From: Linanthus parryae
Lineage: Eukaryota; Streptophyta; Magnoliopsida; Ericales; Polemoniaceae
Assembly: GCA_023055425.1 (NCBI GenBank)
Contig: JALGPY010000001.1
Coordinates: forward strand, 139,153,368 to 139,217,367
DNA length: 64,000 bases
Reading direction: 5' to 3'
The notes beneath the pieces were generated by a model that was not told the DNA's origin, searched no databases, and was given only the letters and a program-made list of their open reading frames with translations. This document shows, piece after piece, positions 1-10,438 of this stretch. Within the stretch, counting starts at the first letter, position 1, and each line of letters opens with the position of its first letter. The position numbers were made by a program, and so were the translations under genes.

Positions 1-2558
1 CATTGTGAGATGGAACCAATTTAGTTTTTTCTCAGCAAGAATTATTAATGATAACAATTCAATTGCCTCAGACCTAATTCATTTTATCTCCAAGGCACAG
101 CATGCCCCAGGGGAGGCTTTTGCAAGCCTTAAAATTGATATGTCTAAGGCCTTTGACAAAGTCAATTGGGACTTCCTGAGGTGTACTCTTGATAAGTTTG
201 GCTGCCCAACTTCCTTCACAAACGTGTTTATGGAATGTGTTACTACCACTTCTTAGGCCATTCATGTGAATGGCTTAACATCTGATTTCTTTAGACCAAC
301 TTGTGAGCTAAGACAAAGGGATCATCTCTCCCCTTTCCTGCTTGTCCTCACGGCAGAAGCTCTCTCATGCGCTTTAGTGAGAGCTGAGGAGAACCACCTG
401 ATCCAAGGTATTCGACACAGCCCCACAGGCCCCTCAATCACACACCTGCAGTTTTTTGATGAATACATCTTCTTCTTTAGGATTGAAAACCAAAGTGGTC
501 AAAACCTCAGTGGAATTTTTAAAGAATATTGTAGTCAATCAGGGAAAAAGATTAATCTTAGAAAGTCTACTTTGATGGTAAGTCCTATCTGTTCTTTCCA
601 TACCAAGATGAATCTTGCTACCCAATTGTAGATTAGTATTAGGGAGCATTTAGGACAGTACCTTGGGCTCCCTCTTTCAATGGGTATGACTACTGAAGAC
701 ATAACAGATCAGACCATAGGTAAGGTGGAGGATAGATGTGCAGGATGGGTGGGAAGTTGTTTGAGTAGGGCTGGTAAAATAACCTTAGTGAATTTTGTTC
801 TATCCAGTATATTGGTCTACCCATTCTCAAACATTAGATTCCCCCAGAAGAGCCTAAGAAGAATAGACCAGATTATGTATGCATTCATATGGAAAGGAAC
901 CTCTGATAGAAAGGCCATTCATTGGGTTTCATGGAAACACATGCGCAGACCTAAACAAATGGGAGGCCTTAATATTAGATACCCTACTATGTTGAATCAG
1001 GCACTGCTGGCAAAGCAAGCTTGGAGAATTACTACTGAAAGAGATAGCCTCTTGTCTAAGTATTTTAACTCTAGATACTGCAAGAGGAAAGACTTTCTTA
1101 GTAGAAGATCAAATCAAAAAGCCTCTAAGGTTTGGACTAGCTTTTCCTCCATTAAGAGTCTTGTTAGTCAGGGGTTAGCTTGGGATGTAGGAAAAGGGGA
1201 TATGATCTAAGTCTTCAAGGATAAGTGGATTCCTGACACTCCTGCCTTAACCAGTCTCCAAGACACATCTGACAGTAGTGAAGACACAGTAGAATCCTGG
1301 ATAACTAAGGACAGTCATGGAAGAAGTTTATGGAGGTTAGATAAGGTTTCTCAACTACCACAATGGATCCAAAAACAAATTATTAAGCTGCCCCTGCCTA
1401 GGACTGATCAGAAGGATGCCTACAAGTGGATTTTTTCTTCTACTGGAGACTTTTCAATTGCATCAGCTTACAAGCAACTCCTCAAGAATGACTTATGTGC
1501 AGATCTGGCTGCCTCAAATGTGTCAGGGTGGAAGGGGATCATCCTGAATTTTCTCTGGGATAATTTTTGGCGCCTAAAATTTCCTTTTAAAATTTTGTTT
1601 TTTCTATGGCAGGCTATCATTGGCAAACTCCCTACGAATCTTAGAGAAAGTAAAATTATGAATGCTAAAATAAAGACATGCACCATTTGTAGAACTCATG
1701 ATGAGAGTATTGACCACCTTTTGATCCATTGTCATTTTGCTAAAACCTTATGGTCCATTTCCCCTATTTATGTTCATCCGCATCACACCATAACACAGCT
1801 CACCATAGAGGTTATCACCCAATCTGGCATGCAAGACCTTCCTAGGAATCTAAGCTGGTTGGGGGCAGTTACTTGGTCTATTTGGCTTTACAGAAATAGA
1901 CTAGTTTTCAAAGCTGACAATCAGGAGCATGAGAAGGACATTACATCCCCAATTTTCCAGGCTAAAGTTCTCACTAGCCATTTTCTGGAAGCTTGGATGT
2001 CTGACCTTCCCCCTTCTAGTGCGAATTCTCAGGGAAGCTTGGGACAGATTAGGTTCAAGGCGAACGGATGCTCTTTGCCTCCCACGGACATCTTTGTCAA
2101 GAAAACAAAATCAAAAGGCTCAAGGACTATTATTTGTGAAGCTAAAGTTTTTGGGATGATGATATTATCTCAGCAAACCAGCACTACTGAGGACACTCCA
2201 AATGCTATTCTGGATGCGCTTGCTTCTGCAGTTTCTGTTTTATCAAACCATAATTACATTCATTTCAAAGTTTTTCTTAACAATTTATGTGTCTACAAAT
2301 TGGTTCAGCGGATGATGGAGAAGAAGCACAGTGTGGAGCAGAAGTGGCCAAGGAAGTGGAGCAGGAGGATGCTGGATCTGTAAAGGATTAGCTCTATGAT
2401 TTGTTGTTTAACTTTTGTTTATGAAAGTTGTAATGTTCAAACAATCTAGCTGGTGGGAAGGTTTCTTTTGGTGGCTGTTGCTAGGCCTCTTTCCTAATTT
2501 TGGGTTTGTAAAAACGTCTTTAACTGCTAATCTAATTCTCTATTTTCGCCAAAAAAAT
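1..2558 (+). mobile_element. LINE-1: 5'-truncated plant LINE
   Basis: This is the 3' portion of a non-LTR retrotransposon that enters from the left edge. It contains the reverse transcriptase, the linker, a zf-RVT region and a degenerate C-terminal region, followed by about 170 bp of 3' UTR ending in a short A run near 2551-2558. No target-site duplication can be tested because the 5' end lies outside the window. Confidence 0.85.
2..2383 (+). pseudogene. LINE-1 ORF2 (reverse transcriptase), inactivated
   Basis: A single reading frame runs from the left edge to 2383, broken only by three nonsense codons (254-256, 629-631, 1208-1210). The RT fingers/palm start is visible (DMSKAFDKVNWDFL near 138-180), followed by a substrate-strand region (HLSPFLLVLTAEALSC) and the thumb (LGQYLGLPLS near 650). 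The catalytic box, normally F/Y-A-D-D, reads F-F-D-E-Y near 455-470, so the paired aspartates are lost. Downstream is the zf-RVT-like stretch FPFKILFFLWQAIIGKLP with C-x2-C and H-x4-C cysteine/histidine spacing (about 1575-1740). The last 120 residues sit where plant LINEs carry RNase H but have lost recognisable active-site acids. There are no frameshifts, so decay is by point mutation. It is clearly non-functional. Confidence 0.85.
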
Positions 2559-2663
2559 TTATTTGGTCTCTTGTAAAGCTTGGACTTGATTCATGCCAAG
2601 TGAGTGATTTTTTTTAGGGAAATATCAAGCGAGTAGAGTTATGCATACTTTAATCCTTTATTT
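2559..2663. other. Short spacer between LINE-1 and the MULE-like arm
   Basis: AT-rich sequence with no recognisable feature. It separates the LINE-1 tail from the left arm of the MULE-like inverted repeat. Confidence 0.4.
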
Positions 2664-3100
2664 ATTGGGTAATTGGCAGAAAACACCCCCAATAATTTAG
2701 CATATTACCAGATCACTACCTTGTGGTATGGATTATACCACGTACCGCCCTTCTGTTAACCAAAATATTTGACAAAAAACACATTTCTGTTAGCTTCCGT
2801 CTGAAATCAGGTGGTTACCACGTTGACACTAATTTTTGGACTCTTTGACCTTGGGTTGTTTAAATGAATGATTTTTCTCAAAACCAATTACTGTCCCTAT
2901 GATCTTTGTAATAACCAAATCACTAATACTAATTGTTCTTCCTCTGTTGTTTCTTCTTGAGATAATCCAATTCAGCCACCGCCCGCATGACCATTACCCA
3001 GCCACTAATGATGCCACCACCAAATTCACAATTTCAGCACACTCAATCATAACAGTAGAATTATTAAACTAAAATCCAGTTTTGCCCAACAAATTCAAAT
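2664..3100 (+). repeat. Left inverted arm, MULE-like element
   Basis: The segment starts GGGTAATTGGCAGAAAACAC and continues with CATATTACCAGATCACTACC and GTGGTATGGATTATACCA. The reverse complement of 58970-59129 reads GGGTAAATGGCATAGAACCA, CATATTACCAAATCACTGTC and GTGGTATGGATAATACCA at the same spacing. Further in, both arms carry a GCCACCACCAA stretch (near 3012 and, inverted, near 58690). Long terminal inverted repeats of this 'gggtaa..ggc..aacaccc' style are common in plant Mutator-like non-autonomous elements. No transposase is present, and no convincing target-site duplication was found outside the arms. The class is an inference; the inverted relationship is visible directly. Confidence 0.5.
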
Positions 3101-3420
3101 GACTTCACAAATCGAAATATTGCAACGACTTTCAGACATTTTGGCATATTACACTACAATGAATATTTAGCTAGCAATCTACCGAAGCCTTGAGTCACAG
3201 ATTTCCGCAAGTTACAATTCTATCACCTTTTGCCTCTTGATTACCCACCCAAATAACTAACGAATTTGCATTGGTGTTTGTCCACTTTCAATTGAGTTGA
3301 CCTTTTGTCCATTTTAACTTGAGTTGGCCTCTTTGGAACAAAGATGGCCAGATCACGAACTTTTTTTAGAAAAATGAGATGTATTAGAAGCCCCAAGGGG
3401 GGAGGGCTACTAGCTATTAC
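3100..3420. other. Non-coding: MULE-like interior and LINE-2 3' end
   Basis: Mostly AT-rich sequence. The T-run at about 3361-3367 (A-run on the - strand) is a plausible 3' end for LINE-2. The 110-codon - strand frame at 3241-3573 contains the last part of LINE-2 RNase H (residues such as DCNAMTRRLAQF) and then runs into non-coding sequence. Confidence 0.4.
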
Positions 3421-5384
3421 ATCAGATTCGATTAAAACTTCTAGCCAGACTGGGGGAGTGCCAAACCAAAATAGATAGGTTGAGTCTTCCTTACGGAATT
3501 GAGCTAGCCGGCGCGTCATGGCATTGCAATCCATCTTAAAAAGTTCCACTATCCACTGCGCAAAAACCTTCAATTTTTTCTAAAATAGTATCAACAATTT
3601 CCTCCACTTCGTGATGACCCGGGACACCTTCCCTTCACTACGAACCTGGATGTCTTGAATTAGAGTTTTGGTTTCACCTTCCATAATCAAATTCGAAGCA
3701 CCCACATTCATGGCTAAACCAATTCCATCCACTATTGCATGAGCTTCGACTTCAATAGCTGAACCACAAAAGACGGAAAATGTGGAGTACCATGCCACGA
3801 AACTACCTCCACTATCTCTGAAAATTGCCCTTCTCCAGCCCGACCTACTGCCCCATCCCAAGTACCGTCAAAGTTAGCTTTGTACCAGTTGGCTTCCGGA
3901 TGCTTCCAGTTCGAAATTTTAGGGAAAATACCATGAACAACAGATTGTTTTGAATGGAGGTATGAGGATTCTTTCACTCGATCACTAATATATCTTAAAT
4001 TTCAAAACTTGGATCCAAATCAACATTGTTAAGTACCTTAACGTTTCGCGTGAGCCACGTGTAGATAGTAGTGAAATCACTTCGAGATCCCCGCTTGTGT
4101 TGACTTGAAATTCGAGCCAATAGGAGAACGAATCTCCCACCCTGCTATTAAAATCCCACCCAAATAAAGTTAGCCAAATAACTTTAGCTTTATTGCATCT
4201 CAAGAAGATGTGTGTGGTATTCTCGTCAATTCCTTCACAACAAACTCATTAGTAGCATCGCTCCCCACTATGCCTCAATACTTCTGAAAAAGCCCGCATT
4301 GTAACCATCCAATATGGGTGAGTCGCATGGACCATCACTATAAAGATACCGTCTTGTTGTTCCCTATCTATTACCGATACCATTTCAACCGAAGGAAAAA
4401 TTAACGTCTTAATGTCGTCCATACTTGGACTAAAGGCCTTGAACAACTCCGAAAAGTAACCCTCCAAGATTGAGCTAACCAGATCCTTATCAGTGACCCA
4501 GCTTCCATCAATATCCTCAATTTCGTGAAAGTTGTCCCTGGACACAAGAATGGTATCCTTGAGATGAAAGAATCAGGTGTTCTTGTCACCTTTTTGTAAC
4601 CACTCCACTCTAGATCGTTAGCGCCACATAAATTCTTCCCTCCTTTGTAGTTCTTTGTACTCTCTTGAGAGAAATCTTTTCTCCGCAATTACTTCTTTGT
4701 GCTGAACAAGACCGTCTAAGAATTTACCCCTTTCACGAATCGTGTTACATCTCTTAGAAACTTGCCTGAAGGAATCTCTATTTCAAGTTTTGCATCGCCT
4801 TGCCAAACTCATGAGTTTTGTCGAAAGACTGCCCACATTAGCGTTCTTGGTCTCGGTCACTAGAGACTCAAAATTGACATGGCATTCCCACATTTTCTCG
4901 TACTAAAATCATCTCTTGCGTCTCCAAACCATTTTCTTTTGTTCCCACTCCAATAAAACTACGACATGATTTGAGTTTGGACACCACAAGTAAATAAGCT
5001 TTGCAACCTGAAAAAGATCCATCCACAGAATATTCACAACTACTCTATCCAACCTTTCACGTATATTCCCTTCATTCCTACGATGTATTCCCATGGAATC
5101 CTAAATCAATCAGACCCACATCGTTGATAGCTTCCTTAAATTGATCGAGCTGACTGAGGTTAACCCCTACTCCTCCATATTTCTCGGCGTATGACGTGAT
5201 TGTATTAAAATCACCAGCGACGCACCATGGGATGTCTGGTTGAGGTGACAGCCTACGAATCAACTCCCAAGATAGAGAACATTCGTCTCGACTCGGGTCC
5301 CCATAGAAACCTATATTTCCATCTTTGCAGTTCATTTTCTTTCGTAACAATAGCGTCAATAAAGAAAAATGAGTAATTAAAGAC
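3420..5384 (-). pseudogene. LINE-2 ORF2, endonuclease part to RNase H, RT domain deleted
   Basis: Domains appear in order on the - strand. First is the second half of an APE-type endonuclease (GFYGDPSRDE and PWCVAGDFNTI around 5300-5200, followed by RERLDRVVVN near 5040). Next comes the endonuclease-RT linker (4690-4250). Then, after a break near 4245-4255, come a zf-RVT segment (CCEGIDENTTHIFLRC, about 4245-4200) and an RNase H domain (WYKANFDGTWDG near 3890; AIEVEAHAIVDGIGLA near 3750; DCNAMTRRLAQF near 3520). The reverse transcriptase palm, normally about 1.5-2 kb at the break, is absent. Several frameshifts separate the blocks. It is non-functional. Confidence 0.8.
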
Positions 5385-5392
5385 TTGCGCTT
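5385..5392. repeat. 8-bp target-site duplication, left copy (TTGCGCTT)
   Basis: It matches 38346-38353 exactly. On the - strand the octamer AAGCGCAA lies inside the LINE-2 endonuclease frame on both sides, and removing one copy together with the intervening 33 kb restores that frame. An 8-bp duplication is typical of hAT transposons. Confidence 0.7.
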
Positions 5393-5965
5393 AGGGCTGT
5401 AAACGAGCCGAACCGAACCGAATATCGCTTGTTTGAGTTTGGTTTGTTTAATTTGGCTCGTAGACGAGTCGAAAAAGAACTCGAGTCGAACGAAAAAACC
5501 TTGTTTGAGTTCGGCTCGTTTAGGGCTCGAGTTGTTCGTTGTTCGGCTCGTGGCTCGTTTAACTAGCTCGTTTACGGGCTCGAATTCGACTCTACGAGCT
5601 TGTGTTTTATTGGATATACATGATAATATGTACTTTTTGAATTAAAATATCATGTTCTATTACTTTTTTGAGAATATGTGCTATTACTTAAGATAAAATG
5701 ATTATATTAAGGAAACAATAAATTAAATAATTAGCACAAATAGCTATGCTTTATTTGTGCTAATGAAAAGATCAAATCACCCAATTTTATTCTTATAGTA
5801 AACATTTATGGTATTATAAATTAAATAATTACCTTTTGGAATCCTAATTAAGATGTTAAACTTCTATAAAATATAGGCTCTACACTAATTAGGACTGGTT
5901 TTAAGAAATTACTCATAATGAAGAGAAAATAGTTTAGTTATTTCTAACTATATATACATTTATAC
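5393..5965. mobile_element. hAT-like terminal segment (left end only)
   Basis: It begins directly after the 8-bp duplication with AGGGCTGTAAACGAGCC, followed by about 190 bp of subterminal direct and inverted GAGCCGAA / GGCTCG / CTCGAG motifs (5400-5600), then AT-rich filler. Repeated short subterminal motifs and an 8-bp duplication fit a non-autonomous hAT element. No transposase is present. No matching inverted terminus precedes the right-hand duplication at 38346, so the right end is missing. The class is an inference from the target-site length and subterminal motifs. Confidence 0.45.
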
Positions 5966-7091
5966 TGAAAGTGTGAGTATGCATATGGTAATGCTGGCTA
6001 AGATACTATAAAAAAGGGGGGTTGAATAGAGTATGCCAACTTTTTGCAAAACTTGCTAAGATAAAGAAATCTTGTGAAAGCTAGTGAAGTTCAAGGCCTT
6101 GAAATCAAGTTCAAGCCCTTGAAAAGGAATACAGTTTGTAAAGGATCAGTCAAGTCTTTTTCAAGGCTTAGAACAAAGTTTCAAACCCTTGAAAACAGAA
6201 AAGTTTGAATGATGTAAAAACTGAGTAAGTAAAGAAACTGTAAATGCAAGAGACAAATGATTTATAGAGTTCAGTCCACTTGGACCTAATCTCTACCTCA
6301 GGGATTTGATCCCTGCAGGATTTTCAACACAATTCTTATTAATCAAAAGCTAAGCCCTAGATCTCAAGCCCAGAGAGATGCCTTACTCTGTTACAGCTTG
6401 TGGTTCTCCTTAACCTATGTAGTACCTGCTCTAGCTAATTGATTAACTAAGAATTCTCTGTTGTTCACCTTGAAAAATCCTCGAGAATAAAGATAGAAAT
6501 ATTACAGAAATGATCTACCAATGAAGCACTATACAGAAGAACACTAGAGTGTAGATACTGCAGTGAAGTATGCAGTGAACTTCTGTGGAATGGATTGTGA
6601 GATTGATGAACTTATTTGATGCTTATCAATCCAGACTTGTCTCTTTCCTTTTTCCCGTTGAGTGTTGTGTATGTTGCTTCAGAATTGAGCTCTATTTAAA
6701 CTTCACACAGCTCTGCAAATCTTCCCATATTTTCAGCAACAAATCTCCTATTTTGTAGGCAACATACTTTGACTCTTTAACAATCTTCTCTGACGGTTAA
6801 GTGATCACAATATCCAGATAGATTATCGTGATCTTGCATTTGAATAGATTGAGAAGCTGTCATACCAGTCAGATCAAACAAAAAATCATCTTCTCAATTA
6901 TTTCCTTCCCTGCACAAGTCAGATTAGGAAATAATCCCTGCAAACTTGGAAATAAAATTACCTGCAAAATCATAGTCAAACAGATGATATTCTATGTTCA
7001 AACATGTTAGAATAATTTGTCTTTCATCATCCAATAAGAGTAAATCAATCATATGAAGGAGAGATATGAAATCTACTTAGAAGAGTTTACA
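5966..7091 (-). repeat. Sirevirus 3' LTR (copy A)
   Basis: It starts TGAAAGTGTGAG and ends AGAGTTTACA on the + strand, i.e. TGTAAACTCT...CACTTTCA on the element strand, 1126 bp. It is closely similar along its length to copy B at 36865-37980. It is followed on the right by a CTCCCCCT tract, the complement of the polypurine tract. Several near-palindromes of the form TTCAAGGCCTTGAA occur at 6088-6130 and 6155-6205. Confidence 0.8.
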
Positions 7092-7106
7092 GAAAGCTCC
7101 CCCTAA
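7092..7106 (-). other. Polypurine tract adjoining the Sirevirus 3' LTR
   Basis: The - strand reads TTAGGGGGAGCTTTC immediately before the LTR's TGTAAAC. The same arrangement occurs to the right of LTR B at 37981. Further tracts of the same type are at about 32110 (TTTAGGGGGAGC), 7265-7285 and 7460-7475, consistent with the multiple tracts described for Sireviruses. Confidence 0.7.
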
Positions 7107-7577
7107 GAATGTTCATATAGGTTAGACAGTCTCAAGGCTTTGAATCCAGTTTCAAGGCCTTGAAAATAGCTACACTATTTTCAACCCTCTGATAACTGAA
7201 TCAAGGCTTTGAAAGATAATTCAAGGCCTTGAAATAGTCAAACTATTTCAAGCCTTGCACAACCTGATCTTACAATCTCCCCCTTGATGAAAGACAAAAC
7301 CAAATTCTGTATGATCCTTAGTCTCTGCAAAAAATACTGATTAGTTCATAATAACACAGTAATTCAAAAAAGATCCAACTTATTCAATTTAGCAACAGAA
7401 AATAAAATTTCAGCAGATAACAGATAATTCCTAAAAAATTAAAAATTAAAAACCTATAATTTCTCCCCCTTTTTGACTTTCATCAAAAAGATAGAGAGGA
7501 TGTTGGATCAAGTGTGGAAAATTTTGAAAGGAAAACTTAAAAAATTAGAGAGAATGGGGAAGAAAGAGTAGGAAAGA
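7107..7577 (-). other. Sirevirus 3' non-coding internal region
   Basis: No gene is visible. It contains several TTCAAGGCCTTGAA-type near-palindromes (7125-7255) and two further C-rich tracts on the + strand (CTCCCCCTT near 7275, TCTCCCCCTTTTTG near 7462) that look like extra polypurine tracts on the element strand. It is homologous to 37981-38340 up to about 7440. Confidence 0.6.
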
Positions 7578-7978
7578 TTAAGGGTTTGGGTCTTCATCTC
7601 CATATTGATCTCCTTCTTCTTCATCACTGTCTTCAACATCAGTCTTTTCCTGTTCTTCCTGTTCTTCTTCTTCCTCACCAGCAGCAGTCACTTCTTCAGT
7701 ATTTTCCCTTGTAGCAGCCTTTGGAGATTTATTCTTTTTCTTCAAAGTAATCAGCAGATCATCTGAGTCAGGACTTTTAACTTCGTCCTTTCTGAGCAGC
7801 TTGTTCTACCACTTGATTTCCCTTATCTTTGACTGGAGCAGTCTCTTCCTGGTTGGAATGTTCACTTGATAGATTCTTGTCAGAATCACCTTTCTTTGTT
7901 CCTTCTTCATACTCGGGAACATCAAGCAAAGTCATGCTCCTGAAGATGCTTTCCACCATGTACTTATTTTGCCCCATA
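7578..7978 (-). pseudogene. Sirevirus accessory 3' ORF, C-terminal part
   Basis: On the - strand this encodes an acidic tail rich in E, D, S and K, with a frameshift between 7777 and 7760. Its upstream end at 7978 continues in frame with the - strand frame that ends at 30754, so this is the C-terminal part of the accessory protein interrupted by element D. Sirevirus accessory 3' frames are often called envelope-like, but no signal peptide or membrane segment can be seen here, and the function is unknown. Confidence 0.6.
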
Positions 7979-7983
7979 TCAGT

Positions 7984-8225
7984 TGTGAACCGTTGACTGA
8001 TTCGGCAAAAGTGTCACCTCGCGTCCGGATTCTGATGCGCCTACTCAACATTCTCTATCGCACGCATCAAGAAGGGGAACCCGGAGCGTCTTTTGTACCT
8101 GTGTCCCTGAACACAGATTGAAAGTATTAAAGCAACTCTCTCTCACCCCTCAAAATCATATGGAGAACTACAAGAAAGAACATAAATAAATAGCATCCTA
8201 CTCCACATTGGGTTGCCAAGGTCGA
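7984..8225 (-). other. Element D, truncated start of 3' internal region
   Basis: Nearly the same sequence as 12455-12693 (for example TGTGTCCCTGAACAC and AACTCTCTCTCACCCCTC). It is cut at 7984, where Sirevirus sequence begins. At the junction with the D ORF (8220-8225) a short stretch present in copy 2 (about 27617-27640) is missing. No gene. Confidence 0.7.
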
Positions 8226-9406
8226 CAGCCCGACCCGGTTACCTCAACCGAAAAGGATTGTGGAGGCTGCTTTATCCCTCCACTTCTTCTTCTTCCACCA
8301 TCTCTTTTCAATGACTTCAAGTGAAACCATGTGATGTGCAGATGGTAGAGAGTTGTAGAAGCTCTCTCTTTTCATCTTGAAATTTATCTTCTTGATCAAC
8401 TTCCACAAAGTACCACTGGGCTCGGATGCGTCGCTCTCCATATATTCATCCCAATAGTACCTCGTTGGTGCTAGATGCTATTCAAATGACCCATGAAATT
8501 CATCCACACCCCCACACTTGTTGATTTCCAACTCCTTGAATATGGCATATGGATCATCAATAAAGTAGCCAATATGACAAGGAATTGAAAATTTCTCATG
8601 ATGCTCTTCCCCATAAGAATCTCCATACACAAGTCTTTCCAACTCATCACAGACTTGATTAATACGAGATAAGGAGAATTCTTCAAAAGTATGAGTAGGG
8701 GATTTTACCTTAATAGGTATGGGCACAAGTGAATCATCAGCTTCATCGTCGGCACACCACAGGCTTCCAATGCTGGTGTCTTCCCATTCATGCCAAGGAT
8801 GTGAGGGTGCCTGTGGTCTTAGCTCGTAATACGGCAGGTCTTCCCATCTTCGGCACACAGGTCCACCACAATCTGAATCAGAGTCTGAGTCCTTATAATT
8901 GCAGAGTCCACCAATGGTTCCTGGACACTGCAGTCTTCGTTCGGCTCAGGTATCTCTTCTTCCACTTGTGGTGGGGATGATGAAGGTTCAATTTTTTGCT
9001 CACTGTCATATGGAAATGTCTCTTCTCGTGGCTCTTGCATACTAGATTCCCCTGTTGTTGATAGTTTCTCTAGTCGTTCCTTTATCCGCTCCATCATCTC
9101 CCTCACGTATTCCATACCAATGGCTGAATCCTCTTGTGGCACTTGTGCAGCTATGGACAAAAACTTTGTTCAAACTTGGATGTCCTCCATAACACTACGC
9201 TGTTCTGCCATAATTGCTGATGAGTCTTCCTGGTGCTGATGAAGCTGGGGGGCATGTACTCGACATGAGTCTCTACGGTCGTGCCAAATGCCGCATACGT
9301 AGCACCAAGTTTTGCATGCGTCCTCGTCTTCATGGTTAACCCTGAAGTGGAAACAGTAGGGGGGACCGGAATAACAGTCTTCACTCCACATGCTTATATT
9401 GTCTCT
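8226..9406 (-). pseudogene. Element D ORF, copy 1 (unknown protein)
   Basis: This is an unrecognised protein carried by the D family. On the - strand it begins near 9390-9406 with a Cys/His-rich N-terminus (C-Y-S-G-P-P-Y-C-F-H, then WCYVCGIWHDRRDSC near 9285-9325). A predicted helical segment follows (EYVREMMERIKERLEKL near 9065-9115), then an acidic middle part with HPWHEWEDTSIGSLWCADD near 8750-8795, and a basic Trp-rich C-terminus (EKRWWKKKKWRDKA near 8270-8310). It is broken by a stop near 9167 and frameshifts near 8885 and 8470. It shares its layout with D copy 2 and with the element E ORF. No known domain is recognised; the Cys/His cluster could bind zinc or nucleic acid (inference). 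Confidence 0.6.
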
Positions 9407-9540
9407 GACTTCCTGCGTTCCTGAAAAAGAGACGCACAAGACACCCGTGAAGCACAAAGATATAAAATAAAAAAAAAATAAAACTAAAACTAAAATAAAA
9501 GTAATCTAAACTAACTCCTAACTAAATAATCTACCGCTGT

Positions 9541-9557
9541 CCCCGGCATCGGCGCCA
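9541..9557 (-). other. Element D primer-binding site, unit 1
   Basis: The - strand reads TGGCGCCGATGCCGGGG, six bases after the LTR end (TCA then AGTTTT). The same site in unit 2 reads TGGCGCCGTTGCCGGGGA. This is the primer-site form seen in Athila-type plant gypsy elements. Confidence 0.7.
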
Positions 9558-9563
9558 AAAACT

Positions 9564-10438
9564 TGACGCGATTCTTTACGCGTATGCGCAAGTGCACGGT
9601 CAAGTAATATAGGGGTGGTATTTCAACCCCGAGTTATCGATCCCACGAGGACAGAATTTAGATTATTTAATTAGTTATTTAGTTTAGAATACAGTAACTG
9701 GAGGAAAGATTTGATTGATTTAAAAATTAAAATAATAGCTAACTAATATTTTTGTATTTTTTATTTTTTTAAAAGAGATATGGAGAAACTAGGCAATCTC
9801 TATATCACCTAGGGCTGTAGACGATTTCTGGATTATCTGAGTAACACGTTAATTCTATCCTAATCAAGCCGGGTAATAAGCTATGACAATCTCATGTCGG
9901 TCTCATGTCATTTTACGTCTCGGTTGACTAAATCTCCTCTCGGTCTCATGTTGTCTACCGGTCCGTTCTAGCAGGTCATCTACTGATACGATAACAGGTC
10001 CTGTCGGTCCACCGTTTCACAGAACAGCTAAATAATCCTACCGAATCTACCCACACTAGGCCAATCCTAACACTTGATCGTGTGATCTGCTAAACTTGTC
10101 TTCTTTCTTCTGCGCCTACTTCCTCTCTTTTCCTTTAATTCTTGACCAATCCCGAGCTTTGTCTCAATTCCCGAAGTTCGTTTCTCCTCTTCGTTCAGTC
10201 TCCGAGTTACATTTCCTGTCAAAACAACACAAAACACACCCGTGCGATCAAACGTGACAAAATAGCATAAAATAACGCGAGAAACGCCGGGATTTATAAG
10301 TTATCGCTCAAAGCTACACTTACTAAATTTTCTCAAGTTCGTAGTGTATTTCTAATGTAATCTACACGAAATTCACACAAAACGCTACACAAATGTAGAA
10401 GAATTATAACTCTAATACAGAGTTATCAAATCCCCCAC
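9564..10438 (-). repeat. Element D LTR1, 875 bp, internally deleted
   Basis: The + strand starts TGACGCGATTC and ends CAGAGTTATCA. It aligns with both ends of LTR2 (28987-30751) but lacks about 0.9 kb: in LTR1, CCTAACACTT joins directly to GATCGTGTGATCTGCT (near 10075), whereas in LTR2 these lie about 900 bp apart. The missing part includes most of the TCGCACGA palindromes. Confidence 0.8.
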
